This document shows, in pieces, positions 1 to 7,429 of a stretch of DNA of 50,736 nt; position 1 is the stretch's first letter, and the number at the start of each line of letters is the position of its first letter. Under the pieces are notes generated by a model. That model searched no databases, had not been told where the DNA came from, and worked only from the letters and a program-made list of their open reading frames with translations. Source of the stretch: Acidobacteriota bacterium (GTDB taxonomy: Bacteria; Acidobacteriota; Terriglobia; Acidiferrales; UBA7541); the NCBI GenBank assembly GCA_027307115.1, contig DAHUXN010000019.1, forward strand, positions 1-50,736. The letters are read 5' to 3'. Made by a program: the position numbers and the translations under genes.

Positions 1-480
1 GCCCGCGATTTCGCCGGCCTGCTTTGTGGCTTGGCGCTGCGCGTCGTTGAAATAAGCGGGCACGGTGATGACCGCCTTCGTCACTTTCTCGCCCAGAAAA
101 TCTTCGGCCGCGCTCTTCAGTTTTTGCAGGATCATGGCGGAGATTTCAGGCGGGCTATACACCTTCCCGGAAATCTCAACGCGCACGTCATCGTGCGGAC
201 CGCGCACAATTTTGTACGGCACGCGCTTCATCTCCTCGCCGACCTCATCGTATCGGCGGCCCATGAAGCGCTTGATCGAATAAACTGTGTTTTCGGGATT
301 CGTGATCGATTGCCGTTTGGCGACTTGTCCCACCAGCCGCTCTCCCGACTTCGTGATTCCGACGACGGACGGCGTGGTCCGCGCGCCCTCCTGGTTCGGA
401 ATTACGGTAGACTCGCCGCCCTGCATCACAGCGACGACCGAATTGGTGGTTCCCAAGTCAATTCCGATGATTTTGCTCAT
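1..480 (-). CDS. dnaK: Chaperone DnaK (Hsp70), N-terminal part
   Basis: Hsp70 chaperone that binds unfolded proteins in the cytoplasm in an ATP-driven cycle with DnaJ and GrpE. The reverse strand reads [19 protein letters not shown], the phosphate-1 loop of the Hsp70 ATPase domain, and ends with [19 protein letters not shown], the second family signature. Only the first 160 codons are present because the gene leaves the window on the left. The ATG at 480 has a purine-rich ribosome site (GGGAGGGGA) about 9 bases upstream. It is divergent from the DsbA-like gene, with about 360 bases between them. Identification is firm. Confidence 0.97.
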   Translation of the reverse strand, partial: MSKIIGIDLGTTNSVVAVMQGGESTVIPNQEGARTTPSVVGITKSGERLVGQVAKRQSITNPENTVYSIKRFMGRRYDEVGEEMKRVPYKIVRGPHDDVRVEISGKVYSPPEISAMILQKLKSAAEDFLGEKVTKAVITVPAYFNDAQRQATKQAGEIAG

Positions 481-553
481 TGGTGAAGTCCCCTCCCTCG
501 CTCTGCTTGCTTAGAATAGCTGCGTCGACGAATGCTAAAGTATTGCGAGGCAC

Positions 554-582
554 ATTCTACATGTTGAGCGCATCATTGTCAA
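554..582 (-). promoter_or_regulatory. Sigma-70-type promoter of dnaK
   Basis: On the reverse strand a perfect TTGACA (582-577) lies 17 bases from TAGAAT (559-554), a near-consensus housekeeping promoter pointing at dnaK about 75 bases downstream. It overlaps the HAIR-like inverted repeat at 563-583. Confidence 0.7.
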
Positions 583-583
583 G
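563..583 (-). promoter_or_regulatory. HAIR-like inverted repeat over the dnaK promoter
   Basis: The reverse strand reads CTTGACA, seven bases, GCTCAAC. This matches the spacing of the HspR operator HAIR (CTTGAGT-N7-ACTCAAG) and 5 of 7 bases in each arm. It covers the -35 element and most of the spacer, so a bound repressor would block RNA polymerase. No hspR gene is in the window, and the arms are imperfect, so this is a proposal. Confidence 0.4.
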
Positions 584-843
584 TTTGTTGACGGCTTATA
601 TGTGTATGTAGCGATTAGACTTGTATGGCATCTCCAACAAATCCACTCTGACGCGCCTCTTCGTACCGCCGTGACTCCCGGCCCTTATGCGCAACACATC
701 AGCCACCCAAATCCTACTGCCCAAGCATCTGAACTGAAGTATACTTGCCGTTTCTGTTTAGCGACAGGCGCCTGCATTTGTGGCGTTGCATATGCTCGTA
801 TCGCGCTAGAATGCCCGTCGGATTTGCATTTTGGGAGGAAGAC
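584..843. other. Intergenic region between dnaK and the DsbA-like gene
   Basis: Beyond the dnaK promoter just to its left, I see no further gene or RNA here. Short open frames in this stretch lack ribosome sites and recognisable sequence. Confidence 0.5.
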
Positions 844-1557
844 TTGAATCAGCACTTGCTTCGATCCTTCACGTTGTTGTGCGCCGCGGGAACCCTGCTC
901 TTCGGTGCTGCCATGTTCGCGAAGCCGAAAACGGCCCAGAACTCAGGCTCGTCCGAGGATTGGGCTCGGCTCTCCGCCGAGAAATCGCTGGGCAATCCGA
1001 ACGCTCCCATCAAGATGATCGTTTATGATGATTATGAATGTCCAGTGTGCGACGAGCTGTACGAGCAAACGCTGCGGCCGTTGATTAACGACTATGTTGC
1101 GTCCGGCAAGGTGTACCTGATCCACCGTGACTTTCCGTTGCCGGGCCACCTGTATTCCCGCCAAGCCGCGCGCTGGGTGAATGCGGCGGCGCGCATCGGA
1201 AAATTTGAGACTGTCGAACGCGCCATCTTCGACAATCAAATGGCATGGTCGGAGTACGGAACCGAGAATCCCAAAGGGATTATCAAGCCTATCGTCCAGG
1301 CGGCCCTCACGCCGGCAGAATTCAAACGCGTCGAGCGTTTGATGCAAGGCTGCGAGGGCAACTCGCAGAGCCAGATCAAGGGCTGCGCGGTCGACGTTGC
1401 CATTCAGCGCGATTTCGCCGAGGGCGAACTACTCCCCGTTCGTGGGACGCCGACGATTGTGATTTCCGCTCGTGGCCAGCAATATCCGCCAATGCAGGGA
1501 GCCATTTCCTGGCCGATTCTTCGGCAATTCTTCGATCAACTCTTGAACCAGAAATAA
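844..1557 (+). CDS. DsbA-like thioredoxin-fold protein, exported
   Basis: Probable periplasmic or membrane-anchored thiol-disulfide oxidoreductase of the DsbA/thioredoxin_4 group. From a TTG start at 844, preceded by GGGAGGAAG at ideal spacing, the protein is 237 residues. Residues 5-27 form a hydrophobic signal or anchor segment. The redox motif CPVC is at residues 66-69 in the context YDDYECPVC, and a cis-Pro loop (RGTPTIVI) lies near the C-terminus. Longer open-frame starts at 745 or 811 have no ribosome site. The MauE-like membrane gene starts 5 bases downstream, so the two are probably co-transcribed and form a redox pair. The substrate is unknown. Confidence 0.85.
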   Translation: MNQHLLRSFTLLCAAGTLLFGAAMFAKPKTAQNSGSSEDWARLSAEKSLGNPNAPIKMIVYDDYECPVCDELYEQTLRPLINDYVASGKVYLIHRDFPLPGHLYSRQAARWVNAAARIGKFETVERAIFDNQMAWSEYGTENPKGIIKPIVQAALTPAEFKRVERLMQGCEGNSQSQIKGCAVDVAIQRDFAEGELLPVRGTPTIVISARGQQYPPMQGAISWPILRQFFDQLLNQK

Positions 1558-1562
1558 TCGAT

Positions 1563-2087
1563 ATGACGCCATCCTCTCGCTGGAGTGTGGGCCGCGTTCT
1601 GCTGCTCCTCGGGCGTTTGGCGCTCGCCGTGGTGTTTCTCGCCGCTGCGTACGGGAAATTGCGCCCGCAAAATGCCGTCCCGTGGACGCTTGCGTCTTTG
1701 AAAATCACGCCCTCCTCGCTGGGCCTGTCGATGACGTTCTTTGCGATGCAGGTGGATTCGTACCAACTTTTGCCGCCACGCATGGTCAGCCCGTTCGCGC
1801 ACGCGCTGCCGTGGGTTGAATTGAGCCTGGGCATACTGCTTCTCACCGGCTTTGCGTTGCGATACGTCTCGTTGGCGTCCGCGCTGTTGCTCGCGCTTTT
1901 CTACGCCGTTGTGATTCGCTCTTATGCGCTGCACCTTGCGATCAACTGTGGCTGCTTCGGACCGAATGAAAAGCTAGACTCATGGACGCTGGTCCGCGAT
2001 GGTTGTCTATTCGCGCTGGGCGTTGCCGTCACGATCGGCGCATTCGTTGTTCACCGTCGAAATCGGTCAGCCGCTGTTGCCAGTTAG
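1563..2087 (+). CDS. MauE/DoxX-like membrane protein
   Basis: A 174-residue integral membrane protein with about four hydrophobic segments, resembling the MauE family (methylamine utilisation accessory protein) and the wider DoxX group. The conserved pair of cysteines is visible in AINCGCFGP, between the third and fourth membrane segments. MauE acts with the thioredoxin-like MauD in disulfide formation, and the DsbA-like gene immediately upstream fits the same partnership. No methylamine dehydrogenase genes are nearby, so a general redox or electron-relay role is more likely than methylamine use. The ribosome site is weak, suggesting coupling to the upstream gene. Confidence 0.75.
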   Translation: MTPSSRWSVGRVLLLLGRLALAVVFLAAAYGKLRPQNAVPWTLASLKITPSSLGLSMTFFAMQVDSYQLLPPRMVSPFAHALPWVELSLGILLLTGFALRYVSLASALLLALFYAVVIRSYALHLAINCGCFGPNEKLDSWTLVRDGCLFALGVAVTIGAFVVHRRNRSAAVAS

Positions 2088-2185
2088 CAAGTGAGAGTCT
2101 CGCCTGAAGGCGGCGACCACGTTTCCGAATTCACATTTCTATATCCCGCGCATCAGACACGCCGTATCATCATGTAGAGCGTTCC

Positions 2186-2764
2186 ATGAAAACCCTCGAT
2201 GAATATCTGGAACTCGCCACGCAAGCGCACGGCCACATTTGCGCCGGACAAGTCCTCGGCGTGCGGATGGCCATGCTCGGGCTCCGTGAATTGCAAATTG
2301 ATAATCCGGAGAAAGAGCGCAAGCGCTTCGTGACCTACATTGAAATCGACCGCTGCGCCACGGACGCCATCGCGCTCGTCACTGGCTGCCGCCTGGGCAA
2401 ACGGAGCCTGAAATTCTTCGACTGGGGAAAAATGGCGGCCACGTTTGTCGACCTGCAAAGCGGCCGCGGCGTGCGCATCGTTGCTCGCGAAGATTCGAAG
2501 GAGCGCGCGCGACAAATGTTTGCCGATCTCCAAAAAGAACAAGCTCAGCAAAATGCGTACCGCAGTCTTCCGGACGCGGACCTCTTCGAAGCGCAGCCGG
2601 TACACGTTGAAATTCTTCCCGAGGATTTGCCGGGCTACAAGGCGCCTCGCATCGTCTGCGAAAAATGCGGCGAAGGCATCAACTTCAATCGCCAGGTCGT
2701 CGCGAGCGGCCGCACTCTCTGCCGCGCCTGTGCCGGCCCCCGCTACTACGAACCGATGTCGTGA
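2186..2764 (+). CDS. FmdE-family protein with C-terminal zinc ribbon
   Basis: A 192-residue protein of the FmdE family, named after subunit E of formylmethanofuran dehydrogenase but widespread outside methanogens and of uncertain function there. The family N-terminus is clear (AHGHICAGQVLGVRMAM, residues 14-30), followed by the conserved EIDRCATDAI segment. The C-terminus carries a treble-clef or ribbon-like zinc site with CEKC at 158-161 and CRAC at 179-182. No other formylmethanofuran genes are present, so a role in C1 metabolism should not be assumed. Binding of a metal or molybdenum-cofactor-related ligand is possible. The 98-base gap upstream makes it a probable separate transcript. Confidence 0.8.
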   Translation: MKTLDEYLELATQAHGHICAGQVLGVRMAMLGLRELQIDNPEKERKRFVTYIEIDRCATDAIALVTGCRLGKRSLKFFDWGKMAATFVDLQSGRGVRIVAREDSKERARQMFADLQKEQAQQNAYRSLPDADLFEAQPVHVEILPEDLPGYKAPRIVCEKCGEGINFNRQVVASGRTLCRACAGPRYYEPMS

Positions 2765-2773
2765 GGGAAACGC

Positions 2774-3277
2774 ATGAACTTCCGAAAACGCCATCGGAGA
2801 CTCTTTTGCACAATTGCTTTCCTGATCTGTGTTTCAATCAACTCTTCGCTGTGCATCCCGGCAGGCGCCGATTCCAAATCGAGAGCCGCACAGAAGGAGA
2901 ACATTTGGGAGGCCGTGTTCCGGTATCAGTTCAAGCAACATTCCGGCGTATTATGCCTTTCGATTCCTGGCAAGAACCACGATCCCAGCGACGCGTTTAT
3001 GTCAAGATTCAAGGACATCACTCCGCCGGTCGAAAAATTCTCACAATTTCCGTGGCCCAAGAATCACAATCTTCAGCGATCGTTCTTGGATCCCAAAACT
3101 GGGCAGCTAATGACCGTTCTGTCCGTCGACAAAATCACATGGATAAGCGACGACCACGTTCAAGTTGAGGGTGGCTACTACTGCGGGTCCCTCTGCGCGG
3201 GAGACGGAACATATGATGTCGTTCGCCAACACGGTGTCTGGGTGGTGCGCAAGTTCGACCTCAAATTCATTTCCTGA
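2774..3277 (+). CDS. Hypothetical secreted protein
   Basis: A 167-residue protein that I do not recognise. It has a typical signal peptide: a basic start (MNFRKRHRR), a hydrophobic core (LFCTIAFLICVSINSSLC) and probable cleavage near residues 28-33. The mature part contains a CGSLCAGDGTYDV stretch and ends in VWVVRKFDLKFIS, suggesting a small beta-rich secreted domain. A GGGAAA run lies about 6 bases before the ATG. It starts 9 bases after the FmdE-like gene and may be co-transcribed with it. Confidence 0.65.
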   Translation: MNFRKRHRRLFCTIAFLICVSINSSLCIPAGADSKSRAAQKENIWEAVFRYQFKQHSGVLCLSIPGKNHDPSDAFMSRFKDITPPVEKFSQFPWPKNHNLQRSFLDPKTGQLMTVLSVDKITWISDDHVQVEGGYYCGSLCAGDGTYDVVRQHGVWVVRKFDLKFIS

Positions 3278-3367
3278 ACTTCTGCAGGCTGCGAGATCGA
3301 CGTTGCAATTCATTCCCCATTTCCATTTGGCCGCGATAGAATGACCCGCTTTCATCCGGAGGCATCA

Positions 3368-5644
3368 ATGCATTCTTCTCGCAACAGACACGCCGCAAAA
3401 ATCTCATATGCCGTCTGGCTCCTCTGCGCCACTGTTTGCGCCACATGGATTGCAATTCCTGCTGCACGTGCGCAGTCCGCAGCGCAGTCTGGCGAAAGAA
3501 ATCTCACTGTCGAGCGCATCTACAGCGCACCGAGCCTGAGCGGAGAAACTTTGCGTGGCGTTGCATGGACGCCCGATGGCAAACATCTCAGCTATTTCCG
3601 GCCCGCGGGTAAGGGCATGGACCTTGTCGTCGTCGATGCGGCCACCGGCCAGAGCCGCGTCCTCGTGTCCGCTGAAAAACTAACCTCGCTGATGCCGCCG
3701 CCGAAAAAGCAAGTTGCGCAGCGCACGGGTTTCGGCCGTGCCACTGCGGCGCGCTATTTGTGGTCGCCCGACGGCAAGTCGCTGCTTTTCATTGGCGGTG
3801 GGAATCTTGTGCTCTTCAATACCGAAAGCGGCTCGGCAAAAAATCTTGTCGCCGGGAGCGAGGACCTCGGCGATCCGAAATTCTCCCCCGACGGCCAATG
3901 GGTCAGCTACATACGTGATTACAATATTTGGGCTGTGAACGTCACCACGGGCGAATCGCACGCCGTCACAACCGGCGGAAAGGAATCGTTGCGCAAGGGC
4001 CAAGTCGACTGGGTTTATCCCGAGGAGCTTGATCTCGGCACGGCGTATTGGTGGTCGCCCGATTCGAAGCGCATAGCGTATCTGCAATTCGACGAAAGCC
4101 CCGTGACGCCTTACCCGATCATTGATATGGCTTCGATGACGGGTGAAACCCTCACCACGCGTTACCCGCAAGCTGGCAGCCCGAATCCGATTCTGCGCGT
4201 CGGCGTGATTTCCGTGAATGGCGGCGAGACCACATGGATGGATACCGGCTCGGACACGAACATTTATCTTCCGCGCGTGAAGTGGCTACCGAATTCACAG
4301 CAGCTCGCAATCCAGCGCCTGAACCGGACGCAGAATCGCCTCGATTTGATGTTTGCCGATGCTTCGAGCGGCGCTTCGAAAATCATCCTCACCGAAACCG
4401 ACAAATACTGGATCAATCTCAGCGAAGACCTTTACTTTTTTTCCGATGGCTCGAAATTCCTGTGGTCCAGCGAACGCACTGGCTACCGCCATCTCTATCT
4501 CTACAACATCGAAGGCAAGCAACTCGAGCAGCTCACCAGCGGTGACTGGCAAATTTCAGATATCTCGGGCTTCGGTCCCGGCGGTGAGAACGGTCTCGCC
4601 GTCGATGAAAGGCGCGGCTACGTTTATTTCGTCTCGAACAAAGACAACATAACCGAATCGCAGCTTTATCGTCTTTCGCTTGCCGACAAGAGCCTCACCC
4701 GCATCACGCGCGATGCAGGAACAAATTCCGTCGAAATGTCTCCCAACACGCAATACTTCGTCGACACATTTTCCACCTCGATGACGCCGCCCCGCCAGGA
4801 TCTTGACCGCATTGACGGCACGCGCGTCGCCGTTCTCGACGGAAACAGAGTCGCCGAGCTGGCCGGCTACGATTTATCGCCGGTGAAATTCTTTACGGTC
4901 AACGCCGACGACGGCACGCCGCTCCACGCCATGATGATTCTGCCGCGGAATTTCGATCCGTCGCGCAAGTATCCGGTGCTGATCAGTGTTTACGGCGGCC
5001 CGCACGCGCAGGAAGTGCGCAACGCGTGGGGCGGCATGAATTTCCTCTGGCACGAATTGATGGCCGAGAAAGGCTACATTATTTTTACCGTTGATAATCG
5101 CGGCTCCTACGGACGTGGCCACGTTTTCGAAACGCCCGTTTACCATCACTTCGGTAAAATCGAATTGCAGGACCAGCTCGCGGGCGTGCGCTGGCTCAAA
5201 TCGCAATCGTTCGTGGATCCCTCGCGCATAGGCATTTGGGGTTGGAGCTACGGCGGCTACATGACGCTCTACTCCATCCTGAACGCGCCCGATATTTTCA
5301 AAGCTGCGGTCTCCGTTGCGCCGGTCACCGATTGGAAGCTTTACGATACGATTTACACTGAGCGCTATATGGGCACGCCGCAGGAGAATCTTGAAGGCTA
5401 CAAGGATTCATCTCCGGTCACCTACGCGTCGCACTTGCAAACACAGTTGATGGAAGTCCACGGCACGGGCGACGACAACGTTCACTTCGCAAACACGTCT
5501 GAAATGCTCAATGGCTTCATCGCCGCAGGCAAATATCCGGCCGCCCTGATGATTTTTCCCGGACGCGGCCACCCGATTTCAGATCGCCCGGCGCGCATCC
5601 AGCTTTTCGAACGCATCACGGAGTTTTTTCTGAAGAATCTCTGA
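3368..5644 (+). CDS. Dipeptidyl-peptidase IV (S9B serine peptidase)
   Basis: Exported prolyl dipeptidyl peptidase that removes X-Pro or X-Ala dipeptides from peptide N-termini. From the ATG at 3368 (GGAGG 6 bases upstream; an earlier ATG at 3341 has no ribosome site) it is 758 residues. A signal peptide covers about residues 1-34, ending AARAQS. An eight-bladed-type beta-propeller follows, including the Glu-rich DWVYPEELDLGTAYWWSPD segment that binds the substrate amino terminus. The C-terminal alpha/beta hydrolase domain has GWSYGG (Ser627), GTGDDNVHF (Asp702/703) and GRGHP (His735), a complete triad. It likely serves peptide scavenging. Confidence 0.95.
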   Translation: MHSSRNRHAAKISYAVWLLCATVCATWIAIPAARAQSAAQSGERNLTVERIYSAPSLSGETLRGVAWTPDGKHLSYFRPAGKGMDLVVVDAATGQSRVLVSAEKLTSLMPPPKKQVAQRTGFGRATAARYLWSPDGKSLLFIGGGNLVLFNTESGSAKNLVAGSEDLGDPKFSPDGQWVSYIRDYNIWAVNVTTGESHAVTTGGKESLRKGQVDWVYPEELDLGTAYWWSPDSKRIAYLQFDESPVTPYPIIDMASMTGETLTTRYPQAGSPNPILRVGVISVNGGETTWMDTGSDTNIYLPRVKWLPNSQQLAIQRLNRTQNRLDLMFADASSGASKIILTETDKYWINLSEDLYFFSDGSKFLWSSERTGYRHLYLYNIEGKQLEQLTSGDWQISDISGFGPGGENGLAVDERRGYVYFVSNKDNITESQLYRLSLADKSLTRITRDAGTNSVEMSPNTQYFVDTFSTSMTPPRQDLDRIDGTRVAVLDGNRVAELAGYDLSPVKFFTVNADDGTPLHAMMILPRNFDPSRKYPVLISVYGGPHAQEVRNAWGGMNFLWHELMAEKGYIIFTVDNRGSYGRGHVFETPVYHHFGKIELQDQLAGVRWLKSQSFVDPSRIGIWGWSYGGYMTLYSILNAPDIFKAAVSVAPVTDWKLYDTIYTERYMGTPQENLEGYKDSSPVTYASHLQTQLMEVHGTGDDNVHFANTSEMLNGFIAAGKYPAALMIFPGRGHPISDRPARIQLFERITEFFLKNL

Positions 5645-5687
5645 CGCGCCCCAAACGCAGGCACAGCAAGTCCATGGAGAGATAACG

Positions 5688-6635
5688 ATGCGAATCAAAT
5701 TCCCGGTGCTCGCCGGTTCGATTTGCATTCTCGTTTGTGCCGGCCTTGCCCAAGCGCCCGCTGCCTTCACGCTTCACGACCTCGGCAGCGGCGCGTGGGC
5801 CGCGATCGACAATCCTGCCGCGAAATCCGCGCGTTCCGGCGCGAACGCCGGTTTCATCATTGGCTCCGACGGCGTAGCGGTGATCGATACATTCGAAAAC
5901 GTCGCCGCCGCGCAAACACTGCTGGATGAAATCCGTAAAAAAACAAATCTGCCGATTCGATTCGTCGTCAACACGCATTACCACCTCGATCATGTCGCGG
6001 GCAACAGCATCTTTGCCAACGCTGGCGCCACAATTCTGGCGCAAGAAAATGTGCGCGTGTGGGAGCGCACGGAGAACGCAAAATTCTTTGGCCCGAAAAT
6101 TACCACGCAGCAAAAAGAGGAAGTGGAATCGCTCGGCCTGCCTTCGATAACTTACAAAGACGGTGTCACGTTGTACCTCGAGCGCCGCGCGCTTGTCGTC
6201 CGCTCGCTGCTGGGCCATACAGGAGGCGACTCAGTCGTCTACGATTCTTCCGCCAACGTCGTCTTCTGCGGCGATTTGTTTTGGAATCACACGTTGCCGA
6301 ATCTAATCGACGCGTCTACAAAACCCTGGATCGCCACGCTCGATACGCTTCTTGCCGACTATCCGACGGCCACATTCGTTCCCGGGCACGGAAACGAACC
6401 CGGCCAGGCAGCGGACGTTCGCGATTTTCGCGGCTACCTGATTGACTTGCGCGCCGCGATTCAAAAAGCGCAAGCGGACGGCAAATCCGGCGACGCACTC
6501 GTTGACGCCGTACTGCCTCAGCTTCAGCAAAAGTACGGCTCGTGGAATTTCTTCGCCTTCGCGAAGAGCGACATCAAATACACCGACGCGGAATTACGCG
6601 GCACAAAAAGAATTCCAGAACCGTCGGCTCAATAA
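5688..6635 (+). CDS. Secreted metallo-beta-lactamase-fold hydrolase
   Basis: A 315-residue MBL-fold metallohydrolase with a signal peptide (residues 1-22, ending in GLAQAPA). The zinc motif THYHLDH gives His97, His99, Asp101 and His102. Later ligands are visible in LLGHTGGDS, the FCGDLFWN aspartate and PGHG. The layout resembles the QuiP/SoxH-like periplasmic MBL proteins and B-class lactamase relatives, but substrate cannot be read from sequence. A GGAGAGAT ribosome site precedes the ATG. It follows the dipeptidyl peptidase by 43 bases and may share its transcript. Confidence 0.85.
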   Translation: MRIKFPVLAGSICILVCAGLAQAPAAFTLHDLGSGAWAAIDNPAAKSARSGANAGFIIGSDGVAVIDTFENVAAAQTLLDEIRKKTNLPIRFVVNTHYHLDHVAGNSIFANAGATILAQENVRVWERTENAKFFGPKITTQQKEEVESLGLPSITYKDGVTLYLERRALVVRSLLGHTGGDSVVYDSSANVVFCGDLFWNHTLPNLIDASTKPWIATLDTLLADYPTATFVPGHGNEPGQAADVRDFRGYLIDLRAAIQKAQADGKSGDALVDAVLPQLQQKYGSWNFFAFAKSDIKYTDAELRGTKRIPEPSAQ

Positions 6636-6715
6636 GTGGAACCGTTTCAACGGGAAAGTTTCGCTGCAACAACGGAACGGCACGTACTTTGAAAAGTAGT
6701 CCCAAAACGGTTCGG

Positions 6716-6742
6716 GTCAGGGCACGGCTTCAGACGTGCCGC
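6716..6742 (+). repeat. Dispersed GGCACGG intergenic hairpin (copy A)
   Basis: GTCAGGGCACGGCTTCAGAC followed by GTGCCGC forms a GGCACG/CGTGCC stem in a region between convergent genes. The reverse complement of 48245-48272 shows the same flank (GTCAGGGCACGG) and stem, so both belong to one repeat family. It could also help end transcription of the convergent genes, but there is no good T-tract. Confidence 0.55.
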
Positions 6743-6810
6743 AAAGATCGAAAAAAAGTCAGGGGTCCCTGAGGTCGAACGACATTAGTCCACGGAACTT
6801 ATGAGACAGG

Positions 6811-7284
6811 TCAGTTTTCCCAGCGGTTTCTTGTCCCCTGGTGCGGCTCGTCGCTATCGGTGCGAATCACCAGACTGACAAGCGGCAGTTCGAGCGTGTC
6901 ATCGTTCTTCTTCACCGGCTCGGAATTCCACGGCGCAATCCAGTAATCCACCGCGAGCCACAAGCTATACGATGGACGCGCCATCCCCAGGCACACCACG
7001 GTTCCGAACGCGATCCACAGCAGATTTTTGGTCATGTACGAAAGGTGCGTCAGGTCGGGCATAAACAAGGTGGGAACGAAGATCGCCAGGAAAATTGCGG
7101 CAGAGAGCCCATAATCCAAATACATCGCGCCCGCGTAATAGCCCGACTCCGGATAAAATGACAGCCCACATACCGCGCATTCGTCGCGCATCTTGAAGAA
7201 ACTCGAGAAAACGCGGCCGTCGCCACATTTCGGGCAACGAAATCGTATCCCGCGGCTGATTGATTGGCGAAAGCCCGCCTTCAT
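6811..7284 (-). CDS. DUF983 family membrane protein
   Basis: A 157-residue DUF983 protein. The N-terminus has a zinc-ribbon pattern, CPKCGDGRVF then CAVCGLSFYPESG, followed by two hydrophobic membrane segments (LSAAIFLAIFVPTLF and LLWIAFGTVVCLGMA), which is the family architecture. The ATG at 7284 has GGAG about 8 bases upstream; a longer GTG-started form (7332) is possible but lacks a ribosome site. DUF983 proteins are often near cytochrome oxidase or respiratory genes, but none are here. Function is unknown. Confidence 0.8.
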   Translation of the reverse strand: MKAGFRQSISRGIRFRCPKCGDGRVFSSFFKMRDECAVCGLSFYPESGYYAGAMYLDYGLSAAIFLAIFVPTLFMPDLTHLSYMTKNLLWIAFGTVVCLGMARPSYSLWLAVDYWIAPWNSEPVKKNDDTLELPLVSLVIRTDSDEPHQGTRNRWEN

Positions 7285-7429
7285 TCCCGTCTCCACCTTA
7301 AAAGTATCACCCCTGAAGCGTAAACTCTCCACTGCCTACATTAGATGCTCTTTGTAACTTGTTGGACGCATCCATGGAGCCGTTCGTTGCGCCCCAGGTT
7401 CCGCGCAAGACCGCTGCATGAAGAGGCCG

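Noticed and set aside
554-583. CIRCE element for HrcA control of dnaK
   Set aside because: No TTAGCACTC-N9-GAGTGCTAA is present; the inverted repeat fits HAIR spacing instead.
602-847. Open frame of 81 residues between dnaK and the DsbA-like gene
   Set aside because: No ribosome site, no recognisable sequence, and it runs over the promoter region of the next gene.
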